NCBI RefSeq assembly: GCF_900110755.1
Contig: NZ_FOFF01000014.1
Location: 103,585 to 167,584 of the forward strand
Length of the DNA stretch: 64,000 bases
Reading direction: 5' to 3'
From: Streptomyces sp. yr375
GTDB lineage: Bacteria; Actinomycetota; Actinomycetes; Streptomycetales; Streptomycetaceae
The position numbers and the translations under genes were made by a program. The notes beneath the pieces are model-generated. The model saw nothing but the letters and a program-made list of their open reading frames with translations, was not told the origin of the DNA and did no database searches. Positions 1 through 7,643 of this stretch are shown here, one piece after another (within the stretch, counting starts at the first letter, position 1; each line of letters begins with the position of its first letter).

Positions 1-2
1 CC

Positions 3-335
3 ACCCTCAGGTGGGCCGACGCCCGTGTCGCCCACCGCTTCGCCGGCGGTCCGCCGCCCGTGCGGCCGCCGAAGTACGGCACGGCCCGCGCCGTCCACGA
101 GTGGCGGGTCGCGGGCCGCTGGACCGTCGCCGCGCTGGTCGCCCTCGGCCTGCTCCAGGCGGCCGCCTGGTACGTCGGCGGGGACGGCGACATCGGCTCG
201 CTGCGGGCGTGGCAGCAGCGGATGCTGTTCGTCATCGGTGTCAACGTTGTCATCGCCGCGAGCTACACCCTGTTCCCGAAGAAGCGGCCGAAGGGCGAGG
301 GCGGTGCGCGTCGGGAACAGGCCAAGATGCGTTAG
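3..335 (+). CDS. small membrane protein, 5' end outside window
   Basis: The reading frame is already open at the first base, so only the last 110 residues are seen. Two hydrophobic segments are visible, one around WTVAALVALGLLQAAAW and one around MLFVIGVNVVIAASYTLF. They are separated by a short Gly/Asp loop (YVGGDGDIGS) and followed by a basic tail (KKRPKGEGGARREQAKMR), a likely cytoplasmic end. The ATG at position 60 could be read as a start, but the frame runs through it upstream without a stop, so I treat the gene as 5'-truncated by the window. It converges with the adenosyltransferase gene, and its TAG stop overlaps the stop of the relic adenosyltransferase tail. I do not recognise the family, so no function is assigned. 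Confidence 0.6.
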   Translation, partial: TLRWADARVAHRFAGGPPPVRPPKYGTARAVHEWRVAGRWTVAALVALGLLQAAAWYVGGDGDIGSLRAWQQRMLFVIGVNVVIAASYTLFPKKRPKGEGGARREQAKMR

Positions 336-448
336 CGCTCGCTGCCCGGCACCCAGAGCACGTCCCCGGCGGCCTTGTTGGCGACGCGCGCCAGGATGCC
401 GCATGTTCCGGGGGCAACCCCCGGACCCCCGGCCGGGGGTGGGTTTTC
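332..448 (-). pseudogene. relic second copy of the cobalamin adenosyltransferase 3' end
   Basis: Read on the minus strand, 396-332 encodes ARVANKAAGDVLWVPGSER and then TAA. This closely matches the true C-terminus of the adjacent gene, ARVANRDVGDVLWVPGGER-stop, encoded by 515-449. By eye the two 67-base stretches differ at roughly a quarter of positions, so this is a diverged copy and not a recent slip. About 50 bp of very GC-rich sequence (roughly 397-448, with a ccgggggcaacccccgg palindrome) lies between them. The relic is probably what remains after a homologous allele or an inserted element restored the gene end from another source. Confidence 0.65.
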
Positions 449-1021
449 TCAGCGTTCGCCGCCAGGAACCCACAAGACGTCTCCCACATCCCGGTTGGCC
501 ACGCGCGCCAGGATGAACAGCAGGTCCGAGAGGCGGTTGAGGTAGGTCGCGGTGAGGGGGTTCATGAGGGCGGCGTGGGTCTCCAGGGCGGCCCAGGTGG
601 AGCGTTCGGCGCGGCGGACGACCGTGCAGGCGTGGTGGAGCAGGGCCGCGCCCGGGGTGCCGCCGGGGAGGATGAACGAGCGGAGCTTCTCCACCTGCTC
701 GTTGAAGTGGTCGCAGTCCGTCTCCAGCCGGTCGATGTAGAACTGCTCCACCCGCAGGGGCGGGTACTGCGGGTTCTCCACCACCGGCGTCGACAGGTCC
801 GCGCCCACGTCGAACAGGTCGTTCTGGACGCGGGTGAGGACCTTGACGACCTCCTCGTCGAGTTCGCCCAGCGCGAGCGCCGTGCCGAGCACCGCGTTCG
901 CCTCGTTGACGTCGGCGTACGCGGCGATCCTGAGGTCGGTCTTGGCGACCCGGCTCATGTCGCCGAGGTTGGTGGTGCCCTTGTCGCCGGTCTTCGTATA
1001 GATGCGCGTCAGATTCACCAT
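449..1021 (-). CDS. cob(I)alamin adenosyltransferase, PduO type
   Basis: Transfers the adenosyl group of ATP to cob(I)alamin, giving adenosylcobalamin, the cofactor of the acyl-CoA mutases (see IcmA at 32106). The 190-residue protein has the PduO N-terminal signature TRIYTKTGDKGTT at about residues 5-17, the usual ATP-binding segment. Further family segments are RIAAYADVNEANAVLG and the C-terminal RLSDLLFILARVAN. Length is normal for the family. The ATG at 1021 is the only sensible start, because the family signature begins directly after it. The 3' end is duplicated downstream (see 332-448). The gene converges with the membrane protein and is divergent from the STAS gene across a 384-bp gap. 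Confidence 0.93.
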   Translation of the reverse strand: MVNLTRIYTKTGDKGTTNLGDMSRVAKTDLRIAAYADVNEANAVLGTALALGELDEEVVKVLTRVQNDLFDVGADLSTPVVENPQYPPLRVEQFYIDRLETDCDHFNEQVEKLRSFILPGGTPGAALLHHACTVVRRAERSTWAALETHAALMNPLTATYLNRLSDLLFILARVANRDVGDVLWVPGGER

Positions 1022-1405
1022 GCGGCCAATCTAGACCGATCGGACGGTGCCACCAATCGGTGGGAACAGGAGTGAAACGGACAGCAATTGACGACGTGAC
1101 CGGTGTCTCACGCCATGAGACGTGAGCCGCGTTACTAAGCGGTCACACAGTGCCCGCGCGAGCGCTAATCTCCCGCCAGAGTCACACCGATGCGCCGGAT
1201 GGCTGACACCGGTGACATCGGACGCGTGAGCGGGCAGGGCTTCTCCAGGCACCGAAACCGCACAGGCCCCATGGGCCTCACCCCTGCGGGTGAATTCGGT
1301 ATCGGTTCGCTCACAGACGGCAACCTCCGACCGCTCGGCGCAGTCAGAGGATGCAACACCGGACACCACACCGCGGAGCACACGACGCACGCCTAGGGGA
1401 GCGCT
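1022..1405. other. divergent intergenic region with inverted repeats
   Basis: 384 bp between the adenosyltransferase and the STAS gene. Near 1105-1121 two inverted repeats are interleaved: GTCTCA (1105-1110) with TGAGAC (1116-1121), and CTCACG with CGTGAG just around it. This is a possible operator for either gene. No open frame with a ribosome-binding site is apparent. I could not assign a confident -35/-10 pair and see no cobalamin riboswitch. Confidence 0.3.
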
Positions 1406-1729
1406 ATGCACATCAGGGGCGACCACGTCGAGCTGGTCGTCGGGGGCCGCCTCGACGTCCGCAGCGCGGCGGACGCCCGTACGGCCCTGCACACGGCCGT
1501 CGACGACGGAGTCGGCGACCTGGTGCTGGACCTGTCGGAGCTGGACTTCTGGGACGCCACCGGACTCGGCGTCATCATGGGCGTCCACCGACGGGCCGGC
1601 CGCCGTGGCCGGCGACTGGTGCTGCGTGGCGTGCCTCCGCAGATGCAACGCCTGCTGGTGGCCACCCGGCTGCACCGGATCCTCGCCATCGAGGGCGGCA
1701 TCGGCGCGGAGTCCCTGCCCCGGGTGTGA
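1406..1729 (+). CDS. anti-sigma factor antagonist (STAS domain)
   Basis: A single STAS domain of 107 residues, the fold of SpoIIAA-like proteins that bind anti-sigma kinases and release sigma factors. The site that is serine in SpoIIAA (D-S-S-G-L-G) is here D-A-T-G-L-G, so Thr52 would be the phosphorylated residue. Flanking segments VVGGRLDVRSAADARTAL and LVLDLSELDFWDATGLGV fit the fold. A good ribosome-binding site (aggggagc) precedes ATG 1406. No anti-sigma kinase or sigma factor lies nearby. The next gene, 250 bp downstream on the same strand, is a large membrane-anchored P-loop protein that could be a functional partner by position only. Confidence 0.88.
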   Translation: MHIRGDHVELVVGGRLDVRSAADARTALHTAVDDGVGDLVLDLSELDFWDATGLGVIMGVHRRAGRRGRRLVLRGVPPQMQRLLVATRLHRILAIEGGIGAESLPRV

Positions 1730-1980
1730 CCCGCGGGGCGCGTGGCCTGCGACGGACCCCGTGCGACGGGCGGCGCGCGACGGGCGCAATCCTCACGAGA
1801 CCGTGACGGTTCGGGCGGCCCGGCACCCCGGGCTGTCCTGGATACTGTGCGAAGGTTTACGGTTCGTCTGCCCGCCGCCCTCAGCCTTCGAGCGGGCACC
1901 GGACCAGAAGCGACAGCGCGCAGTGTGCAGCACGGCCGGGAGGGGCTACCGCCACACGACGCTTTTGGGGGGCTAGACCT

Positions 1981-4488
1981 ATGGACCCGAACACCCGGGG
2001 ACCCGAGGAGTACGGCCGGGACGGCCAAGGCGGCGACGGCCACGCGCCGCGCCCGCGCCCGTCCAGGGACCCCCTCACCCCCGACTTCGGCCAGCACGCG
2101 CCGGCCCTGGCCCGCACCGTGCGGCTCGTCGCCGGGGCGCACCTGCTCACCGTCAACCCGGTCGACGGCAGCGAGATAGAACTCCGCCCGCCCACCGGGC
2201 AGCCCGAACGGCCCGCGAAGCGCAGCCCCGAGCAGCGCGCCGAGGCCGACCGCGCCGCCCGGCCGCCCGCCCCCGCCAGGACCGCACCGCCGCTGCTGGG
2301 CCGCCAGGACGAACGCGAACAGCTCGTCCGCTTCCTCGCCCGCGGCCGCTCCGTCCGCCTCACCGGCGCCCCCGGCTCCGGCCGCACCAGCCTCCTCGAC
2401 CTCGTCGCCGAGGACTGCGAGGACCTCGCCCCCGACGGCGTCGTCCGCCTCACCGGCCACGGCCGCAGCACCGCCGACCTGTTGCAGGAGCTCTTCCACG
2501 CCGTCTACGACGCCCCCCGCCACCGCCCCGACGGCGACGACCTGCGCGCCCTCGTCCGGGAGATCGGCGCGGTCGTCGTCATCGACGACCTCGCCCTCGG
2601 CGGGGCCGCCCTGGACGCCCTGCTGGACGCGACGCCCGAGTGCGCGTTCCTGCTCGGCGCGACCCCCGACACCCCGCTGCCGTCGGCTGACTCCGCCGTC
2701 GAGGAGGTCGTCCTCTCCGGACTGGACCGGGCGGGCGGCGTCGAGGTCATCGAGCGCGCCGTCGGCCGCGTCCTCACCGAGGAGGAGGCCAACTGGGCCG
2801 GCGACCTCTGGTTCGAGTCCGAGGGCCTGCCGCTGCGGTTCGTCCAGGCCGGTGCGCTGCTCTCGCAGCGCGACCGGTTGCGGGCCGGCGTCGACGTCGT
2901 CGACGCGTTCGGCGTCTTCGAGGACGCCCGGCCGCTCACCGGATCCGTCGACGCCGTCGCCGGGGCGGGCGAGGCCGAGGAGATACCCCTGCCGTCGCTC
3001 GGCGAGGCCGCCGCGCCCGCGCCGCTGCTCGCCGCCCGCCTCAGCGGCTCCGCCCGCGCCACCCTGCGCTTCGCCGTCGCCCTCGGCGGCGAGATCCCGC
3101 ACCAGGCCCATCTGCCCGCCCTGGTCGGCGACACCCACGCCGACGCCGCCCTCGGCGAACTGACCGACTGCGGACTCGTCTCCCCGGTCGGCACCCGCTA
3201 CCGGCTCGCCGCCGGCGTCCAGGCCCAACTGGAGGCCGCCGGATACGGCGACGACGTCGAGGCCCACGCCCACACCGCCGCCCAGCACTACGCCTGGTGG
3301 GCCGGACACCCCTCGGTCACCCCGGCCCGGGTCTGCGCGGAGGCCGACGCCGTGCTCGCCGCCCTCACCGTCGTCGTCCCCACGACGACCCGGCCCGCGC
3401 CGGACGAGGAGAGCACCTCCGTCCAGCTCGCCCGCACCGCCGCGCCCGCGTTCGCCGCGGGCCTGCACTGGAGCGCCTGGGAGGCCGCCCTGCACGAGGG
3501 CGCGGAGGCCGCCCGGCTGGCCGGCGAGTCCGCCGACCGCGCCTACTTCCACCACGAGCTGGGCGTCCTCGCCCTGTGCGCCGGTGAACTCGACCGGGCC
3601 CGCTCCGAGTTGGAGGCCTCCCTCGCCCTGCGCGGGGCCATCGCCGACAAGCGCGGCACCGTCGCGGGCCGCCGCGCCCTCGCCCTGGTCGCCGACGCCT
3701 CGGGCGACGTACCGGGCCTGGCGGCCACGGCGACGGCCGCCGAGGAGGCGCCCGCCGCCCGCCGCGAGGAGACGGCGTTCACGCCGCGCGCCGTCCAGGC
3801 GGCGCTGCCGACGTTCCCGCCGGACGCCGAGACCGTCGTCGCCCACCGCAGTCCGCCCGCCGCGCCGGTCCACCACAGCCGCGGCGGCCTCAAGAGCCTG
3901 GCCAAGCGCAACCTCGTCGCGGTCGGCGCGGGCACGCTGCTCGCCGCCGTGCTCGGCACCGTCGTCACCCTCGGCGCGACCTCCGACAACCACCCCGACG
4001 ACCCCTCCCGCCAGCTCGGCGTCAACCCCTCGGCCAGCCCCGGCGCGAGCGACGACGGCCTGGACTCCGACACCCCGTCCGATGACAACGGCTCCACCGA
4101 CACGGGCGTCGCGACCAGCCGGCCGACGGACCCGGGTCCGGACGGCACGATGGGCACGTCGGACGATCCGACGCCCACGGGGGAGGCCGAGCCGTCGTCG
4201 GAGGCGAGCAGCTCGGACGGGCCGGGGGGCGGGGAGTCGTCTCCGACGCCGACCGAGAAGCCGTCGCCGAGCGCGACGTCCGGGACCGGGCCAGGGTCCG
4301 AGTCGCCGACGCCGACCGGGTCGTCCACCAGCGGTACGGGCGGCTCGGCGTCGCCGACGCCGACGGAGTCCGTCCCCACCGGCACGCCCTCGGCGGGCAC
4401 CACCCCGCCCGCCTCGAACTCCATGTCGGCCGGCAGCCCGACGTCCGCCGACTCCTCCGCGTCGGCCTCGCCGGAGCAGGTGATCTGA
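1981..4488 (+). CDS. large membrane-anchored P-loop protein with Ser/Thr/Pro tail
   Basis: 835 residues in three parts. (1) A soluble N-terminal region with a P-loop at residues 129-137, GAPGSGRTS, and a possible Walker B (AVVVIDDLAL, about 200-209). (2) An alpha-helical middle with TPR-like stretches around residues 500-560 (AEAARLAGESADRAYFHHELG). (3) One membrane segment (VAVGAGTLLAAVLGTVVTLGA) at about residues 643-663, then about 170 residues rich in Ser, Thr, Pro and Gly, which looks like an extracellular stalk. The Walker A lysine is arginine (GSGRTS), so ATP hydrolysis is doubtful. The ATG at 1981 follows ggggggctagacct. It resembles STAND-type ATPases without an HTH. Its role is unknown; proximity to the STAS protein hints at signalling. 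Confidence 0.7.
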   Translation: MDPNTRGPEEYGRDGQGGDGHAPRPRPSRDPLTPDFGQHAPALARTVRLVAGAHLLTVNPVDGSEIELRPPTGQPERPAKRSPEQRAEADRAARPPAPARTAPPLLGRQDEREQLVRFLARGRSVRLTGAPGSGRTSLLDLVAEDCEDLAPDGVVRLTGHGRSTADLLQELFHAVYDAPRHRPDGDDLRALVREIGAVVVIDDLALGGAALDALLDATPECAFLLGATPDTPLPSADSAVEEVVLSGLDRAGGVEVIERAVGRVLTEEEANWAGDLWFESEGLPLRFVQAGALLSQRDRLRAGVDVVDAFGVFEDARPLTGSVDAVAGAGEAEEIPLPSLGEAAAPAPLLAARLSGSARATLRFAVALGGEIPHQAHLPALVGDTHADAALGELTDCGLVSPVGTRYRLAAGVQAQLEAAGYGDDVEAHAHTAAQHYAWWAGHPSVTPARVCAEADAVLAALTVVVPTTTRPAPDEESTSVQLARTAAPAFAAGLHWSAWEAALHEGAEAARLAGESADRAYFHHELGVLALCAGELDRARSELEASLALRGAIADKRGTVAGRRALALVADASGDVPGLAATATAAEEAPAARREETAFTPRAVQAALPTFPPDAETVVAHRSPPAAPVHHSRGGLKSLAKRNLVAVGAGTLLAAVLGTVVTLGATSDNHPDDPSRQLGVNPSASPGASDDGLDSDTPSDDNGSTDTGVATSRPTDPGPDGTMGTSDDPTPTGEAEPSSEASSSDGPGGGESSPTPTEKPSPSATSGTGPGSESPTPTGSSTSGTGGSASPTPTESVPTGTPSAGTTPPASNSMSAGSPTSADSSASASPEQVI

Positions 4489-4503
4489 GCCTCGGCACGC
4501 ACG

Positions 4504-4546
4504 CGAGAAGGGCCGGGTTCCTGTCACAGGAACCCGGCCCTTCTCG
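4504..4546. terminator. perfect 20-bp hairpin, bidirectional terminator
   Basis: The left arm 4504-4523 and right arm 4527-4546 pair perfectly over 20 bp around a 3-base loop (tca). It lies between the convergent ends of the P-loop protein (+) and nucS (-). It has no T-run on either side, as is common for Streptomyces hairpin terminators. Confidence 0.85.
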
Positions 4547-4567
4547 TCGTAGCCGTAGCCGTAGCCG
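4547..4567. repeat. short tandem repeat gtagcc
   Basis: Three consecutive copies of the hexamer gtagcc lie between the terminator and the nucS stop. It is non-coding for either neighbour and probably a slippage product. Confidence 0.5.
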
Positions 4568-4570
4568 AAC

Positions 4571-5242
4571 TCAGAACAGGCGCAGTTTGTCGTCCTCGAT
4601 GCCGCGCATCGCGTCGTAGTCCAGGACCTGGCAGCCGATGCCGCGGTCGGTGGCGAGGACGCGGGCCTGGGGCTTGATCTCCTGGGCGGCGAACACACCG
4701 CGGACCGGGGCCAGATGGGGGTCGCGGTTCAACAGCTCCAGGTAGCGGGTGAGTTGCTCGACGCCGTCGATCTCGCCGCGCCGCTTGATCTCCACCGCGA
4801 CGGTCTGGCCGGTCGCGTCCCGGCACAGGATGTCGACCGGGCCGATGGCGGTCATGTACTCGCGGCGGATGAGGGTGTAGCCGTCGCCGAGGGTCTCGAT
4901 GCGGTCGGCGAGCAGTTCCTGAAGGTGTGCTTCCACGCCGTCCTTGATCAGACCGGGGTCGACACCGAGTTCGTGCGACGAATCATGGAGGATCTCCTCC
5001 ATCGTGATGATCAGCTTTTCGCCGCCTTTGTTGACGACGGTCCAGACGCCTTCCTCGTCGCCCGCGCCCTCCTTCAGGGTGCAGGGCGGCGACATCCAGT
5101 TCAGGGGCTTGTAGGCCCGGTCGTCCGCGTGGATCGAGACGCTGCCGTCCGCCTTCACCAGGATGAGACGGGGGGCGGAGGGCAGGTGGGCGGTGAGCCG
5201 GCCGGCGTAGTCCACGGAGCACCGGGCGATGACGAGACGCAT
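4571..5242 (-). CDS. nucS: mismatch-specific endonuclease NucS (EndoMS)
   Basis: NucS cuts both strands at G-T, G-G and T-T mismatches and is the core of non-canonical mismatch repair in actinobacteria, which lack MutS/MutL. The 223-residue length is typical. The N-terminal DNA-binding domain begins MRLVIARCSVDYAGRL. The C-terminal RecB-like nuclease domain carries PVDILCRDATGQTVAVEIKR (catalytic Asp, then Glu-x-Lys at about residues 155-175) and QLTRYLE. The final residues DKLRLF resemble a sliding-clamp-binding peptide, which fits the known use of the beta clamp by NucS. A longer frame opens upstream, but ATG 5242 gives the conserved N-terminus, so I chose it. Confidence 0.95.
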   Translation of the reverse strand: MRLVIARCSVDYAGRLTAHLPSAPRLILVKADGSVSIHADDRAYKPLNWMSPPCTLKEGAGDEEGVWTVVNKGGEKLIITMEEILHDSSHELGVDPGLIKDGVEAHLQELLADRIETLGDGYTLIRREYMTAIGPVDILCRDATGQTVAVEIKRRGEIDGVEQLTRYLELLNRDPHLAPVRGVFAAQEIKPQARVLATDRGIGCQVLDYDAMRGIEDDKLRLF

Positions 5243-5552
5243 GGGGCGCAACGCTATCGGACGCCGCACGCGGCACACGATTCGCCCGCCCGTCCGCCAC
5301 CACCACCCGCAACCGGGACCCCTCCGGGCCCGCCCCTTTTGATCTGGAAAACAATCGTTCGACAGTGGCCGATTGTGTGCCTACTTGGGGTTTTCTATGT
5401 ACTCAATCTCCTGGTGCGGTCACCGTCCGTTGCCTACCGTAGTGAACGGGAGGTCGCGATGCGTGTACTCAGCGTGTGCGGTATTTCGACATGCGAACTC
5501 CCTTTCCCTGTCCGGCAACCCCTGTTGTTGCGGGGGTGCGAGAGGAGTACTC
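5243..5552. other. divergent promoter region nucS / 5553 gene
   Basis: 310 bp with an unusually AT-rich pocket at about 5340-5420 for this chromosome. An inverted repeat acaatcg (5351-5357) and cgattgt (5370-5376), 12 bp apart, lies inside it. This probably holds the promoter of the downstream small gene. The frame that extends that gene upstream through this region lacks coding character and is not used. Confidence 0.4.
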
Positions 5553-5945
5553 ATGTCGCTCGACGTCTCACCGGCCCTACTCGAACAGGCCGAGCGAGGC
5601 GAGGTCGACGAAGCAGAATTCGTCGACTGCGTCCGGACCTCCCTGCCCTATGCGTGGGAGATGGTCAGCTCGCTGGTGGCCCAGCTAAAGGTGGACGGCG
5701 GAGCCTTCGCCGACAACCAGACGCCCCCGCCGGACGAGCAGGCACGCGGACAGTTGCTGCGCGCGCTCGCCAGTGACGCGATACGCGGTGCGCTGCAGCG
5801 GCACTTCGGTGTACGGCTGGCCTTCCAGAACTGCCACCGCGTGGCGGTGTTCCCGCTGAACGCGGCAGTGGACGACAAGCTGGCCCGCTTCACCTCGGTC
5901 CGCAGCCAGGTGCTGAACCAGTCACCCGAGTTCCGGGACTGCTGA
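5553..5945 (+). CDS. conserved actinobacterial protein (SCO5389 family)
   Basis: A 130-residue soluble protein with no signal peptide or membrane segment. It begins MSLDVSPALLEQAERGEVD and contains VRTSLPYAWEMVSSL and ALQRHFGVRLAFQNCHRVAVFP. I recall it as a Streptomyces-wide conserved family named after SCO5389; its function is not known. ATG 5553 is supported by agaggag seven bases upstream. An in-frame upstream start at 5373 would add 60 Cys-rich residues that look non-coding. It is monocistronic, preceded by an AT-rich region that suggests a strong or regulated promoter. Confidence 0.8.
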   Translation: MSLDVSPALLEQAERGEVDEAEFVDCVRTSLPYAWEMVSSLVAQLKVDGGAFADNQTPPPDEQARGQLLRALASDAIRGALQRHFGVRLAFQNCHRVAVFPLNAAVDDKLARFTSVRSQVLNQSPEFRDC

Positions 5946-6034
5946 GGCACCCGTGTGAGCCTGATGCTTGCCGCTCCTGACGCGGGAGGTGCCATCAGTA
6001 CGGGAGCGGCAGGCTTCGTGGTCGGCTGGGCTGT

Positions 6035-7063
6035 TCATCGGAGGTGGGGGAGCACCTCCGAGCCCAGCCGTCGTACGTTCTCCTCGGTGGCGGCCAGATC
6101 GCCGGAGCCCTCGACGAGCAGGGCGAAGCGCGAGACGCCGGTGCGCTCGCTGGTCGCCGCGAGGCGGTCGACGCACAGTCGAGGGGTGCCCACCGGATGC
6201 AGCCCGCAGAGCAGTTCGGTGTACGCCACCGGGTCCCGCATGCCGCGGGCCCGGCCGTCCACCGTCACATGGGCGTCGAGCCCCTGGCGCAGCCAGCCCG
6301 GCATCGCCTTCACCAGCGTCTCCACCGCGTCCGTGCGCCGGTCCGCGATCTGGCAGACGCCCGCCGAGACATGCGCCGCGTCCCGGATCTCGTCCCCGGA
6401 CCGCCCGGCGGCGCGGGCGTGCCGCCGCCACAGGGCGACCATCTCGGCCTTCTCCTCGTCCCCCACGTGCATGCCGAGGAGCATCGGCAGGCCGCGCTCG
6501 GCGGCCAGCCGCACGCTCGCCGGCGAGGTGCACGCGACGACGACCTCCGGACCCGATTCGTCCGTCAGCGCCTCCGACGGCCTTGGCACGACGGCGACTT
6601 CACGGAACCGGAAGCGGTCGCCGGTGCCCTCCACCGAGGGGTCGCGCAGCCAGCGCATCAGCAGATCGAGTGATTCCGGGAACCCCTGTTCGTACGCCTT
6701 CAGGCCCGCGCCGAACACCTCCAGGTCGACCCACGGCCCGCCGCGGCCCACGCCAAGCGAGAAGCGGCCGCCGCTCGTCAGGTGCAGCAGCGCGGCCTGT
6801 TCGCCGAGGGCGACGGGGTGGACGGTGGGCAGCACGCTGACCGCCGTGCCGACCCGGATCCGCCGGGTGCGGCCGAGCAGCAGCGCGGCGAGCGTGACCG
6901 CCGACGGGCAGGTGCCGTACGGCACGAAGTGGTGCTCGGCCAGCCAGACCGAGTCGAGACCCGCCTCCTCGGCCACCTCGGCCGAGCGGACCGCGCGGTG
7001 CAGCGCCTCCCCCTGACCCTGGCCGGGGAACTGGGCTCCCAACACGAAACTTCCAACGCGCAT
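6035..7063 (-). CDS. LLM-class flavin-dependent oxidoreductase
   Basis: A luciferase-like monooxygenase of 342 residues, a TIM-barrel enzyme using FMN or F420. Typical features are the first strand MRVGSFVLGAQFPGQGQGEAL, the conserved AEEAGLDSVWLAEHHF segment (about residues 25-41), and the cofactor-phosphate stretch TSGGRFSLGVGRGG (about residues 96-110). The substrate cannot be told from sequence. ATG 7063 places the start directly at the conserved first strand; the upstream in-frame extension lacks family similarity. It converges with the 5553 gene and is divergent from the small CxxC protein at 7286. Confidence 0.88.
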   Translation of the reverse strand: MRVGSFVLGAQFPGQGQGEALHRAVRSAEVAEEAGLDSVWLAEHHFVPYGTCPSAVTLAALLLGRTRRIRVGTAVSVLPTVHPVALGEQAALLHLTSGGRFSLGVGRGGPWVDLEVFGAGLKAYEQGFPESLDLLMRWLRDPSVEGTGDRFRFREVAVVPRPSEALTDESGPEVVVACTSPASVRLAAERGLPMLLGMHVGDEEKAEMVALWRRHARAAGRSGDEIRDAAHVSAGVCQIADRRTDAVETLVKAMPGWLRQGLDAHVTVDGRARGMRDPVAYTELLCGLHPVGTPRLCVDRLAATSERTGVSRFALLVEGSGDLAATEENVRRLGSEVLPHLR

Positions 7064-7285
7064 GGACTTTCCCGCTTCCTTGGCTCCGACGCGGAGCTCC
7101 CCCACCGGGCATAACCGTCTGACACGTGCCGAGGACACGGCCTGGCGGAGAGATTTGCGGATTGTCTGCAGAATGCGTCATCTGGCGGGGGGACTTGTCC
7201 GGTTCGCTGCCCTACGGGTACCCCGGCGCGCGCCGCGTAGGCTGGACGCCAAACCTGCTCCCTGTATAGCCCCGTGAGGTGTCCT

Positions 7286-7618
7286 GTGTCCCCGCGTCGC
7301 AACCGACCCAAGGGTGAGGGCTCGTCCGGCCGCAGTGCCGAGGACGACCGCGAGAACCGCTACGGCGGCTGGCAGTCCGCGGAGAGCTGGCAGGGCGAGC
7401 GGTGGAGCGTACGGCACGTGGCCGGGGCGAGCGCCCAGGGCAAGTCGTACCGGTGCCCCGGCTGCGACCAGTTGATCCCCGACGGCGTCCCGCACGTCGT
7501 CGCCTGGCCCGAGCACGCGGGGGTCGACGACCGCCGGCACTGGCACAAGGCGTGCTGGAACGCGCGGGACCGCCGCACCCCGGGGATGCAGCGGTCCCGT
7601 AACGCGCCCAAGTTCTAG
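7286..7618 (+). CDS. small CPGC/His/Cys protein, possible zinc ribbon
   Basis: A 110-residue basic protein. Its N-terminus is low-complexity and charged (RRNRPKGEGSSGRSAEDDRENR). The C-terminal half holds YRCPGCDQLIPDGVPHVVAW, then HWHKACWNARDRR. The CPGC pair with later His and Cys residues is compatible with one zinc site. Homologues are often labelled ATP/GTP-binding protein, but no P-loop is visible and I reject that label. GTG 7286 is chosen because gtgagg precedes it at 7-base spacing. It lies divergent from the flavin oxidoreductase and converges with the ABC operon. Confidence 0.75.
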   Translation: MSPRRNRPKGEGSSGRSAEDDRENRYGGWQSAESWQGERWSVRHVAGASAQGKSYRCPGCDQLIPDGVPHVVAWPEHAGVDDRRHWHKACWNARDRRTPGMQRSRNAPKF

Positions 7619-7643
7619 GGCTTCCGGAAGGGCTTCCGGGAGG

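Noticed and set aside
1393..4698. Long minus-strand open frame antisense to the P-loop protein gene
   Set aside because: It is a GC-rich shadow of the real + strand gene: Gly/Arg-rich, no domain, and no ribosome-binding site.
5373..5552. Upstream extension of the 5553 gene
   Set aside because: It adds 60 Cys-rich residues from an AT-rich promoter region; agaggag supports ATG 5553.
7286..7618. ATP/GTP-binding label for the small CPGC protein
   Set aside because: It has no Walker motif; only the cysteine/histidine pattern is visible.
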